From positions 409,052 to 473,051 of the forward strand of contig NZ_JAHHZF010000003.1 in assembly GCF_018729455.1 (NCBI RefSeq): a stretch of 64,000 nt of DNA, written 5' to 3'. How positions within the stretch are numbered: the first letter of the stretch is position 1; each line of letters begins with the position of its first letter. The notes under the pieces were generated by a model. It did not search any database, was not told the DNA's origin, and saw nothing but the letters and a program-made list of their open reading frames with translations. This DNA is from Prosthecodimorpha staleyi (GTDB lineage Bacteria > Pseudomonadota > Alphaproteobacteria > Rhizobiales > Ancalomicrobiaceae). Of this stretch, positions 37,045 to 45,275 are shown piece by piece. The translations under genes and the position numbers were made by a program.

Positions 37045-37773
37045 GTGAGTGGTCCGAGGGCGCGACAGGGACCTTACCGGTCGCGGGCCGCTCGGAAGTT
37101 TGATCTCTTTCTGATAATTCTCGGCCTCGCCTCGGCCGCGGCCGGGATTACGGTCTGCTATTACACGGCGGATGCGTCACAGCCGAATTGGTCTTCCATT
37201 TCGTCGGTTCTTGCTGCGTTCATCGCCTATATCGCGTTTGCCATCAATGCGCGAATGAACAAACTCAATGCGAGAAAGCAGCATACCATCACGTTCATCT
37301 CGCAGACTCGCTTCAACAGTCAAACCTACGGTCTGCACTCGGCGGCTATTCTGGACTTGCGCAGAGCCCTTTCCCGACGGCTCAACTATGACGACCTGAA
37401 AGATCGCAAGCCCAAGCCCGAGGGGTCCGATACGTTCTTGGATCACGCCTACTGGCTGCTGAACTATTGGGACTTCGTGGCCGTTGGCTGCTACGAGACG
37501 GACCTCGATTTCGAAACCGTTCACTTGAACTTGCGCGGCGCCGTCGTTCGCGTCGTGCTGGAGCTGCGATGCGTCATCGCGGAGGTGCGCCGCACAGAAC
37601 CGCGGGCCTGGCAGCATCTCGTCTGGCTGTTCCTTTACTTCGCGGATGAAAGCGACATCCGGCTTGCCATGCCCGACCTGGGTCCGAAGCCCGATTTCCT
37701 CAGTCCGCAGGAAACCTTCATCTGGGAAACCAACGGCGGGGACTGGCGGCGATCGAGCCCCCGTTGGTTCTGA
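37045..37773 (+). CDS. DUF4760-like membrane protein
   Basis: A 242-residue protein. Two membrane helices near the N-terminus (FLIILGLASAAAGITVCYY, about 19-37; ISSVLAAFIAYIAFAI, about 47-62) are followed by a cytoplasmic helical domain. YGLHSAAILDLRR, AYWLLNYWDFVAVGCYETDLD and LNLRGAVVRVVL resemble DUF4760 proteins. The start is unclear: GTG 37045 is used, TTG 36997 is also in frame. The gene is noticeably less GC-rich than its neighbours and lies next to a rearranged LysR remnant, which hints at acquisition by transfer. The function is unknown. Confidence 0.7.
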   Translation: MSGPRARQGPYRSRAARKFDLFLIILGLASAAAGITVCYYTADASQPNWSSISSVLAAFIAYIAFAINARMNKLNARKQHTITFISQTRFNSQTYGLHSAAILDLRRALSRRLNYDDLKDRKPKPEGSDTFLDHAYWLLNYWDFVAVGCYETDLDFETVHLNLRGAVVRVVLELRCVIAEVRRTEPRAWQHLVWLFLYFADESDIRLAMPDLGPKPDFLSPQETFIWETNGGDWRRSSPRWF

Positions 37774-37886
37774 AAAGGCGCATCCGGACGGTGCAGCCCC
37801 ACGACTTTTGAGTCAGCGGCAGCGATCACGGAAGTCCGCCGGTCGGATATCTGTCTCTCATCGTGCGGGGCACCGGCCCGATGGCC

Positions 37887-38339
37887 TCAACCCCGCTCCT
37901 TCTCGACCACCGCCAGCGACACGGTCGCGTGGCTGACCAGGCGTTCGCTGCCGGATTCGACGGCGTAGACCTTGGCCTCGGCGAAGCTGACGCGGCTGCC
38001 GGCCTTCAGCACCTCGCCGCGACAGATCAGCTTCTCGCCGCGCGCGGCGACCATCAGGCTGAGCTTCAGTTCGATGCTGAGGATGATCTGATTCGGGGCC
38101 GTCAGGGTGATGCAGGCGGTGCCGGCCGTGTGGTCGGCCATGGCCGCCTGGACGCCGGCATGGACGTAGCCGTTCTGTTGCAGGTGGCGCTCGGCGAGAT
38201 CGAGCTCGGTCACGACGCGGCCGGGCTCGATGTCGATCAGGCGGCAGCCGAGATCGCGGATGAAGGCTGCCGAATTGAAGGTCTGCAGCGTCTTCTGGAT
38301 CCAGTTCGGATCGCGCGTTTCCAGTCCGGCCATGGCCAT
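37887..38339 (-). CDS. PaaI-family thioesterase (hotdog fold)
   Basis: A 150-residue single hotdog domain. The catalytic-type segment is HLQQNGYVHAGVQAAMADHTAG (Asn/His/Gly region with the downstream Asp), followed by ELKLSLMVAARGEKLICRGEVLKAGSRV. Such enzymes cleave acyl- or aryl-CoA thioesters. ATG 38339 follows GGAGG closely; ATG 38333 is an alternative. It lies downstream of the minus-strand hypothetical at 38450, with a 110-bp gap, so co-transcription is possible. Confidence 0.88.
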   Translation of the reverse strand: MAMAGLETRDPNWIQKTLQTFNSAAFIRDLGCRLIDIEPGRVVTELDLAERHLQQNGYVHAGVQAAMADHTAGTACITLTAPNQIILSIELKLSLMVAARGEKLICRGEVLKAGSRVSFAEAKVYAVESGSERLVSHATVSLAVVEKERG

Positions 38340-38449
38340 CCCCCCTCCGACGCCGCCTGGGGTGACGGCATCCGACGGGGTTCCTAGCCGTTTGCCGCCC
38401 ATCGGACCATGGGCCGTTCGGGCAGATCTGTCCGGCGGCGGCCCGGATG

Positions 38450-38818
38450 TCAGACCGGCTGCACGGTCACGACCTGGAAGGTGTGCAGGTCGCCGTCCTC
38501 GTCGCGGATCGAGACATATTCGCCGACATTGAAGGCATGGGCGCCGAAGCGGTAGCCGGCCTCGTCGTCCTCGTCGCCGGCAATATCGTAGCGGAAGGCC
38601 CAGCTGCCGCCCGGGCGGTGCACCAGATGGCCGACATCCTCCTCCTCGCCGCCCCAGAACCGACGCACGCGGCACTTCTCGCGCGCCTTCTTCCAGCCCT
38701 CCGCGTCGATGTGGCCGTCGGCATCGAGCGGGGCGACGAATTCGTAGCCGTGCCGCGCGGAGCCGTTGGGATGGTCCTTGGTGCGTGCCAGATTGAGGCG
38801 GATCTTCTTCAGGTTCAT
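38450..38818 (-). CDS. Small conserved hypothetical protein under a FixK-type box
   Basis: A 122-residue acidic, soluble protein: MNLKKIRLNLARTKDHPNGSARHGYEF at the N-terminus, WKKAREKCRVRRFWGGEEEDVGHLVH in the middle, and a beta-rich C-terminus (GEYVSIRDEDGDLHTFQVV). No named domain is recognised. It is divergent from the kinase-like gene at 38938, and a good FNR/FixK box lies 55-68 bp upstream of its start, so it probably belongs to the low-oxygen stress set. Confidence 0.78.
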   Translation of the reverse strand: MNLKKIRLNLARTKDHPNGSARHGYEFVAPLDADGHIDAEGWKKAREKCRVRRFWGGEEEDVGHLVHRPGGSWAFRYDIAGDEDDEAGYRFGAHAFNVGEYVSIRDEDGDLHTFQVVTVQPV

Positions 38819-38872
38819 GGGTATCTCCTCTGTCCCGTCGTCTCCGGGATAGAATACCGGCAGGCGGCGGCA

Positions 38873-38886
38873 TTGATGTCCGTCAA
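38873..38886. promoter_or_regulatory. FNR/FixK-type box in a divergent promoter
   Basis: TTGATGTCCGTCAA, matching TTGAT-N4-GTCAA. It is centred between the minus gene starting at 38818 and the plus gene starting at 38938, 52-62 bp from each start, so it could serve both. Confidence 0.65.
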
Positions 38887-38937
38887 CGGATTCGCATACG
38901 TCCGGGGCAGAATGCGCGGCAGCGAGGGAACCGGACC

Positions 38938-40548
38938 ATGACGACCGTCGACCAGGATGCGATCAGGGCCTTTCTGAGCGATCCCGCCAGCCATGTCGCC
39001 GACGGTCCGGTCGACGTGATCGAGACCCACGCCAACATGATCTTCCTGGCCGGCCCCCTCGCCTACAAGATGAAACGCGCGGTGCGGTTCCCGTTCCTCG
39101 ACTATTCGACGCTCGCCTTGCGCGAGGCGGCCTGCCGACGCGAGATCGCGGTCAACCGCGGCCCCTCGGCGACGATCTATCGCGGCGTCGTGCCCGTCAC
39201 CCGGGCCGCCGACGGCCGGCTCGCGCTCGGCGGCGCCGGCGAGCCGGCCGAATGGCTGGTGGTCATGACCCGGTTCGACGAGGCCGCGACGCTCGACCGG
39301 CGCCTGCACGCCGGCCCGCTGCCGGCCGCCCTGGTCGAGGACCTGGCCGCGACCGTCGCCGCCCTGGAGGCCGATGCGCCGCGCCGTGCCGCCGAACCCT
39401 GGATCGCCGACCTCGCCGCCTATGTCGAGCAGAACGATGCCGCCTTCCGGGCCGCCCCGGATCTCTTCCCCCCCGCCGCCGTGGCGGGTCTGACCGCGGC
39501 GGCGCGGCAATGGCATGGCCGGCTCGCCGATCTTCTCGCCGAGCGCGGCCGGCTCGGCCGCATCCGGCTGCTGCATGGCGACCTGCATACCGGCAATGTG
39601 GCGCTGATCGACGGCCGGCCGGTGCCGTTCGACGCCATCGAGTTCGACGACGCCATCGCGACCGCCGATCTCCTCTACGACGCCGGCTTCCTGGTGATGG
39701 ACCTCGACGAGGCCGGCCACCGGGCCGAGGCCAATCTGCTGCTCAACCGGCTCCTGGTCGAGACGGTCCGGCGCGAGGCGGCGGCCGATCCGTCGGCGGA
39801 CCCGGCCGGATTGGTCGCCTCGCATGCCGAAGGCCTCGCCGCCCTGCCCTTCTTCCTGATGATGCGTGCGGCGATCCGCGCCAAGGTGACCCACGCCAAG
39901 GCCGCGCATCTCGATGCCGCCGGCCGGGCGGCCGCCGAGGCCGAGGCGCGCCGCTATTTCGACTATGCCGGCGCCCGGCTCGATCCGACCGAACCGGTCC
40001 TGGTCGCGGTCGGCGGCCTGTCGGGCACCGGCAAGTCGACGCTGGCGCGCGCGCTCGCGCCCGGGCTCGGCCGGCGGCCGGGCGCGCTGCATCTCAGATC
40101 CGACGTGATCCGCAAGCTGGTCGCGCGCGTCGACGAGACGGCGCCGCTGCCGCCGGAGCGCTACACTCGCGCGGAGAGCGACCATGTCTACGAGGCGGTG
40201 CGGTCGGCGGCGAGGGCCGGTCTGGCAGCCGGATCGGCGGTGATCGTCGATGCCGTTGCGGCCCGCCCCGAGGAACGCGCCGCCCTGGCGCAGATCGCGG
40301 CCGCGGCCGAGGCGCCCTTCTTCGGGCTCTGGCTGGAGGCCCCGGCGGATGAGCGGCTGGACCGGGTCGAAGGGCGCCGGGGCGACGCTTCCGATGCCGG
40401 CGCAGCCGTGGTCCGGATGCAGGCCGACTACGATCCCGGACCGATCGACTGGATCCGGATCGATGCCTCGGGCGGCCCGGACGCGACCGCCGGCATCGCC
40501 CGGCAGGCGCTGTCGGCCGCCGGGCTGGCGGTGTCAGAAGCCGTATGA
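38938..40548 (+). CDS. Bifunctional aminoglycoside-phosphotransferase-like/ATP-binding protein
   Basis: A 536-residue fusion. The N-terminal half (about 1-320) is an APH-type kinase-like domain with RIRLLHGDLHTGNVALI as the catalytic loop and DAIEFDDAIATADLLYDAG as the Mg-binding segment. The C-terminal half is a P-loop kinase-like domain starting with the Walker A VGGLSGTGKSTLARAL near residue 360. This family (COG2187/COG0645) is not an antibiotic-resistance enzyme; its substrate is unknown. It often sits in anaerobic or stress regulons, and here a FixK box is shared with the divergent small gene. The 3' end overlaps azlD by 15 bp. Confidence 0.88.
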   Translation: MTTVDQDAIRAFLSDPASHVADGPVDVIETHANMIFLAGPLAYKMKRAVRFPFLDYSTLALREAACRREIAVNRGPSATIYRGVVPVTRAADGRLALGGAGEPAEWLVVMTRFDEAATLDRRLHAGPLPAALVEDLAATVAALEADAPRRAAEPWIADLAAYVEQNDAAFRAAPDLFPPAAVAGLTAAARQWHGRLADLLAERGRLGRIRLLHGDLHTGNVALIDGRPVPFDAIEFDDAIATADLLYDAGFLVMDLDEAGHRAEANLLLNRLLVETVRREAAADPSADPAGLVASHAEGLAALPFFLMMRAAIRAKVTHAKAAHLDAAGRAAAEAEARRYFDYAGARLDPTEPVLVAVGGLSGTGKSTLARALAPGLGRRPGALHLRSDVIRKLVARVDETAPLPPERYTRAESDHVYEAVRSAARAGLAAGSAVIVDAVAARPEERAALAQIAAAAEAPFFGLWLEAPADERLDRVEGRRGDASDAGAAVVRMQADYDPGPIDWIRIDASGGPDATAGIARQALSAAGLAVSEAV

Positions 40549-40842
40549 GCGAAGCATGGCGGCGGCGCCGACGCCGAGCAGGACCGCGACCAGGTCCTTG
40601 CGGATCACCGCCATCGCCACCGCCGCGACGGCGAGGCCGACGATCGCCACCACGCCGCCGCGCAGGGCGACCGGCAGGATGGTGGCGATGATGATCGCGC
40701 CCGGCAGGGCCTCCAGCCCGCGCCGGACCCGGCCGGTCAAAGGAATCCGGCCCATGATCAGGTAGCCGCCGGTGCGCAGCAGCAGGGTGACCAGCGCCAT
40801 ACCGACGATGGCCACCAGGGGCGTCAGGCCGTCCTCCATCAA
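40534..40842 (-). CDS. azlD: AzlD-family branched-chain amino acid exporter subunit
   Basis: A 102-residue protein with about three to four membrane helices (LVAIVGMALVTLLLRTGGYL; GAIIIATILPVALRGGVV; AVAAVAMAVIRKDLVAVLLG). It is the small partner of AzlC in branched-chain amino acid or azaleucine export. It overlaps the azlC stop by four bases (ATGA), indicating translational coupling. Its end overlaps the convergent kinase-like gene. Confidence 0.9.
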   Translation of the reverse strand: MMEDGLTPLVAIVGMALVTLLLRTGGYLIMGRIPLTGRVRRGLEALPGAIIIATILPVALRGGVVAIVGLAVAAVAMAVIRKDLVAVLLGVGAAAMLRSYGF

Positions 40843-41624
40843 TGCCCCTTTGCCGGGCCGCCGGCCCGGTCTGCGCGGTTGTCGCTCGGGTCCTCGGGGC
40901 GGCGACTACGGTCGGCCGGCTCGGGTTGAGGAGCCAAGGCACCGGCGACGGAGCCGGCGAGCGCGCCGGTCAGGATGAACCAGTAGCCCGGCAGCAGCGC
41001 CGAGGTCGCCGTGGCGACGAGGCCGGAGACCAGCCAGGGCATGGCCTGCCGGAGGCCTTTCCACATCGGCACCAGCATGACGACGAAGAAGATCGGCATG
41101 ACCAGATCGAGCGCGATCGTGCGCGGATCGCGCAGGAACGTGCCGAACAGATGCGCCGGCACGGTCGCGGCCGTCCAGACGACCCAGAGCAGCAGGCCGG
41201 AGCCGAGGAAGATGCCGCGGTCGTTGCCGCCCTCGGCATGGTAGCGCAGCGCGATCACCCAGTTGGCATCGGTCATCAGGCCGAGCGACGGATAGACCGA
41301 CCGCGCCGAGGACGACCCGAACCAGGGCCTGAGCGCGGCACCCATCAGCACGAGGCGCAGGTTGATGGCCGCGCAGACGCCGCAGACCGCGACCACCACC
41401 GGCAGGGTCAGCGGCTCGTGCCAGATTTCCATGGCAACCATCTGGGCGGCGCCGGCGAAGACCAGCCCGCTCATCAGCATGGCATCGCCGAGCGACAGCC
41501 CCTTCTGCATGGCCAGCGCCCCGAAGGCCATCGAGAAGGCGGTAATGCCCGGCAGCAGCGGCAGCGTCAGCCGCATGCCGATCAGGCATCCGGCCCAGGT
41601 GATCGGAGGAGGATCGGCGGACAT
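40839..41624 (-). CDS. azlC: AzlC-family branched-chain amino acid exporter subunit
   Basis: A 261-residue inner-membrane protein. MRLTLPLLPGITAFSMAFGA and MLMSGLVFAGAAQMVAMEIW are typical AzlC segments; about six helices follow. It forms an exporter with AzlD. ATG 41624 is preferred because the frame upstream, open to 41693, has no similarity. It is the first gene of the azlCD pair. Confidence 0.92.
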   Translation of the reverse strand: MSADPPPITWAGCLIGMRLTLPLLPGITAFSMAFGALAMQKGLSLGDAMLMSGLVFAGAAQMVAMEIWHEPLTLPVVVAVCGVCAAINLRLVLMGAALRPWFGSSSARSVYPSLGLMTDANWVIALRYHAEGGNDRGIFLGSGLLLWVVWTAATVPAHLFGTFLRDPRTIALDLVMPIFFVVMLVPMWKGLRQAMPWLVSGLVATATSALLPGYWFILTGALAGSVAGALAPQPEPADRSRRPEDPSDNRADRAGGPAKGH

Positions 41625-41743
41625 GCGGACGGGAGCCCCGGAGCGACAGCGACAGTCCCGATTATCACGGGAATCGATGGTTGCCGTCGGCAAAGGAACG
41701 CCGCCCTCCGCATGGCAGACCGTCGATCGGATCCGGACGGGCT

Positions 41744-43012
41744 TCAGCGCGGCAGGATCAGCAGGGCGCGGAAATCGTTGACGTTGGTCAGCGTCGGGCC
41801 GGTCACCAGCCGGTCGCCGAGGGCTTCGAAATAGCCGTGGCCGTCATTGTCGGCGAGGCTCGCGGCACTGTCGATGCCGAGCGCGCGGGCGCGGGCGAGC
41901 GTGTCCGGGGTGACGAAGGCGCCCGCCACCTCCTCGGCCCCGTCGACGCCGTCGGTGTCGCCGGCGACCGCCCAGACCCCCGGCAGCCCGCGCAGCGCGA
42001 CCGCAAGACCGAGCAGGAACTCGACATTGCGCCCGCCGCGCCCTTGGCCCCGCACCGTGACGGTGGTCTCGCCGCCGGAAATGATGGCGGCCGGCGCCGG
42101 CACGGGCTGGCCGTAGGCCGCGGCCTGGCGGGCGATGCCGCAGAGCACGCGGGCGACCTCGCGCGCCTCGCCCTCGATGCAGTCCGACAGGATCAGCGGC
42201 GTCACGCCGGCGGCGCGCGCGACCGCCGCCGCCGCCTCCAGCGACCGCTGCGGCGTCGCGATCATGTGCACCTCGTGGCCGTCGAAGAGCGGATCGCCGG
42301 GCTTCGGCGTCTCCTCGGCAGCCCGCTCCAGATGCGCGATCACGGCCGGCGGGCCGTCGATGCCGTAGCGGGCGAGGATGGCGCGGGCATCGGCGAAGGT
42401 GGTCGGGTCGGGCACGGTCGGACCGGAGGCGATCACGCCGGGCTCGTCGCCGGGCACGTCGGAAATCAGCAGGGTGGCGATGCGCGCCGGTGCCGCCGCG
42501 GCGGCCAGGCGCCCGCCCTTCACGGCGGAGAGATGCTTGCGCACCGTGTTCATCTCGCCGATATCGGCGCCCGACCGGAGCAGGGACCGGTTGATCGCCT
42601 GCTTGTCCTCCAGCGTCAGTCCGTCGGCGGGTGCGGCCAGCAGGGCCGAGCCGCCGCCGGAGATCAGGGCGACGACCAGATCGTCCGCCGTCAGGCCGCG
42701 GACCTTCTCGAGGATGCGTCCGGCGGCGGCCCGGCCGGCGGCGTCCGGCACCGGATGGGCGGCCTCGACGATCTCGATCCGATCGCAGGGCACGCCATGG
42801 CCGTAGCGGGTGACGACGAGGCCTTCGAGCGGACCGTCCCAGGCCTGTTCGAAGGCACGCGCCATGGCGGCAGAGCCCTTGCCGGCGCCGATCACGATGG
42901 TGCGGCCCTTCGGCCGCGCCGGCAGGAAGCGGGGCACCAGGAGCGCCGGGTCGGCGGCCGCCACGGCGGCGCGGAACATGCGGTCGAGCAGGTCGCGAGG
43001 ATCGGCGATCAC
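41744..43012 (-). CDS. Glycerate 2-kinase, type-2 (MOFRL/DUF4147) family
   Basis: A 422-residue kinase. The N-terminal DUF4147 domain contains GRTIVIGAGKGSAAMARAFE and VVTRYGHGVPCD; the Gly-rich VVALISGGGSALLAAPADG binds the phosphate; the C-terminal MOFRL domain has AIISGGETTVTVRGQGRGG. It phosphorylates D-glycerate, here probably to 2-phosphoglycerate, feeding glycolysis or the serine cycle. The start is GTG 43012, preceded by GGAGG. The gcv operon a few kb away belongs to the same C1/glyoxylate area of metabolism, but no operon link is seen. Confidence 0.91.
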   Translation of the reverse strand: MIADPRDLLDRMFRAAVAAADPALLVPRFLPARPKGRTIVIGAGKGSAAMARAFEQAWDGPLEGLVVTRYGHGVPCDRIEIVEAAHPVPDAAGRAAAGRILEKVRGLTADDLVVALISGGGSALLAAPADGLTLEDKQAINRSLLRSGADIGEMNTVRKHLSAVKGGRLAAAAAPARIATLLISDVPGDEPGVIASGPTVPDPTTFADARAILARYGIDGPPAVIAHLERAAEETPKPGDPLFDGHEVHMIATPQRSLEAAAAVARAAGVTPLILSDCIEGEAREVARVLCGIARQAAAYGQPVPAPAAIISGGETTVTVRGQGRGGRNVEFLLGLAVALRGLPGVWAVAGDTDGVDGAEEVAGAFVTPDTLARARALGIDSAASLADNDGHGYFEALGDRLVTGPTLTNVNDFRALLILPR

Positions 43013-43234
43013 GAGCGGGCTTCCTCCCTGGCGCAGAGGCTTCCGGGTCCTGCCCGGCGCCCGGTCCTGCGGCGCATCCTTCGAATGGTGCCTGTCCCGG
43101 AGCGTGTCACCCGAACGCCGTCCCCGGTCAAGCCGCCGGACGATAGTCCGCCCCCACGCCCCGCGCGATGCGACATGGTCGGCGGCGGTAAGGGGGGCCG
43201 TCAGACCTTCGCGGTTATCTGTGGCCAGGAGCCG

Positions 43235-43252
43235 TGTTCCCGAACGGGAACA
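43235..43252. promoter_or_regulatory. Palindrome between ndvA and the glycerate kinase gene
   Basis: TGTTCCCG-AA-CGGGAACA, an 8-bp perfect inverted repeat, followed on the plus strand by TTTTCTCC. It lies in the 292-bp gap after ndvA and before the glycerate kinase, so it may be the ndvA 3' end or an operator; the data do not decide. Confidence 0.4.
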
Positions 43253-43304
43253 TTTTCTCCAGGCGATGCCGGTGCACCAACCCAAGTTCCCGCTCGGGAT
43301 CTTC

Positions 43305-45104
43305 TTACCGTTCGGAATCGCCCGCCGCGTGGGTCAGGAGGCCGTCGCGGTACTGGCTTTCGAGGGATTGGGCGGTCGGGTCGCCGTCGAGGCTGCCGGC
43401 GGCGACCAGGGCGGCGAAACGGCCGCCGCGGGCGACCAGTTCGTCGAAGGTGCCGCGTTCGGCGATGCGGCCGGCCTCCATGAACAGGATCTGATCGGCG
43501 GAGCGGATGGTCGACAGGCGATGGGCGATGACGAAGGAGGTGCGGCCCTCCGACAGGCGCTCCAGGGCGCGCTTGATGCGGGCCTCGGTCTCGGTGTCGA
43601 GCGCGCTGGTCGCCTCGTCCAGGATCAGGATCGGCGCATTCTTGAGGATGGCGCGCGCGATGGCGAGGCGCTGGCGCTCGCCGCCCGACAGCGACCGGCC
43701 GCGCTCGCCGGCGCGGAAATCATAGCTGCCTGGCTTGCCGGTGACGAAGACATCGCATTCGGCCAGCCGGGCGGCCTCGCGGATCTCGGCCTCGGTCGCC
43801 TCCGGCTTGCCGATGCGCAGATTCTCGGCGATCGAGCGGTCGAACAGGCCGGGATCCTGGAACACCACGCCGATCGCGCGACGCACGGAATCGACCTTCA
43901 CGTCGGCGATGTCCTGGCCGTCGATCAGGATGCGGCCGCGATCGGGATCGCGCACCCGCTGCAGCAGCGCGACGGCGGTCGACTTGCCCGAACCGGTCGG
44001 CCCGACGATGGCGACGGTCTCGCCGGGCTTCGCCTCGAAGGAGATGTCGGTGATGCCGGTGTCCGAGCCCGGATAGCGGAAGCTGACCCGGTCGAACACG
44101 ACATGACCGGCGGTGACCGCCAGATCGGTCGCGCCGGGCTTCTCGACGATGGTCGAGCTCTGGTCGAGCACGTCGAAGAACTGGCGCATCGCCGCTGCCT
44201 CGAAGACGAGGCGGGACAGGAAGAAGGTCAGCTGGTCGAGGCGGCCGATCAGCGCCGTGGCAAAGCCGATGAAGCTGACGATCTCGCCGACCGTGATCGC
44301 GCCCTGCTGGTGCAGCGAAGTGCCGAGCGCGAACAGCGAGACGATCGTGATGGTCGCCGCGCCGCGGGTCATGACGGTGGTCAGCGCCCACCAGGTCAGG
44401 ACCGGAAGCTGCGCCTTGAGCAGGTTGTTCATCACCCCCTGCAGCGCGCGCGTCTCCTCGGCCAGGCGGACGAAGCTCTGCACGACGGTGACGTTGCCGA
44501 TCACGTCGCCGACGCGACCGGAGAATTCGGCGTGGTGGCGCGAGGCCTCGGCCTGGCCGTAATGGGTCTTGGTGACGACCAGCGCGCTCAGGCCGATATA
44601 GATCACCATCAGGGCGGCGAGCAGCAGGCCCATGTGGAGATTGATCCACAGCGCGGTCGGCAGCAGCACGATCAGCATCACGATCGAGGTCAGATGCTCG
44701 CGGAACATGGCGAGCCAGAAGGCGAACAGGTTGTCGGCGCCCGACAGCATGATCGAGATCAGGCGGCCGGACTGGGCCTGCGAATGGAACGCGGCCGGCA
44801 GCGCGACGACATGCTCGAAGAACTGCTTCATCACGCCGACCCGGCGGGTATGGGCGATGCGGTCGGCGTGGAGCGCGACGAAGATGTTGGCCGCCACACC
44901 CGCGAAGCCGAAGCCGGCCCACAGGCCGACCAGCCCCATGGCCGGCTTGCCGGTCGACAGGGCGTCGATGACGCGGCCGAACAGCAGCGGCTCGGCCAGT
45001 TGCAGGAAGGCGAGCGCGATGCCGGTCGCCGTCAGCGCGAAGGCAAAGCCGCGCTCCGGGCCGAGCAGCTGGATGGCGCGGGCATAGATCTTCAGGAAGG
45101 GCAT
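43305..45104 (-). CDS. ndvA: Cyclic beta-1,2-glucan ABC exporter (NdvA/ChvA family)
   Basis: A 599-residue half-transporter. The membrane domain (about 1-320, six helices) begins MPFLKIYARAIQLLGPERG, as in NdvA, and the ATPase domain follows with Walker A GPTGSGKST, signature LSGGERQRLAIARAILK and Walker B ILILDEATSALD. The family exports cyclic glucans to the periplasm, where they protect against low osmolarity and matter for host interaction. ATG 45104 fits the family start. The glucan synthase ndvB is not in the window. Confidence 0.92.
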   Translation of the reverse strand: MPFLKIYARAIQLLGPERGFAFALTATGIALAFLQLAEPLLFGRVIDALSTGKPAMGLVGLWAGFGFAGVAANIFVALHADRIAHTRRVGVMKQFFEHVVALPAAFHSQAQSGRLISIMLSGADNLFAFWLAMFREHLTSIVMLIVLLPTALWINLHMGLLLAALMVIYIGLSALVVTKTHYGQAEASRHHAEFSGRVGDVIGNVTVVQSFVRLAEETRALQGVMNNLLKAQLPVLTWWALTTVMTRGAATITIVSLFALGTSLHQQGAITVGEIVSFIGFATALIGRLDQLTFFLSRLVFEAAAMRQFFDVLDQSSTIVEKPGATDLAVTAGHVVFDRVSFRYPGSDTGITDISFEAKPGETVAIVGPTGSGKSTAVALLQRVRDPDRGRILIDGQDIADVKVDSVRRAIGVVFQDPGLFDRSIAENLRIGKPEATEAEIREAARLAECDVFVTGKPGSYDFRAGERGRSLSGGERQRLAIARAILKNAPILILDEATSALDTETEARIKRALERLSEGRTSFVIAHRLSTIRSADQILFMEAGRIAERGTFDELVARGGRFAALVAAGSLDGDPTAQSLESQYRDGLLTHAAGDSER

Positions 45105-45275
45105 GGCGACCGCCGAATCTCGCGGGGCACGGCGATCCGGCCGGCCCTTTTCGATCCTATACGCAATTCGCAACGCCCCGGCACCGGTCGGCGCATCGGC
45201 AGGCCGCCGGCGTTCACGTGATGTGAAGGCCGCCATGCCAGGATCGCCACGATCCACGGCGACCGGCAGGGTTTC

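Noticed and set aside
41765-41785. A TTGAC...GTCAG FixK-like word near 41776
   Set aside because: It lies inside the glycerate kinase coding sequence, has an imperfect right arm and no gene start nearby.
43235-43252. LexA box
   Set aside because: The alphaproteobacterial LexA motif is GAAC-N7-GTTC; here the arms are in the opposite order (GTTC...GAAC) with a 2-base centre spacing, and no DNA-damage gene follows.
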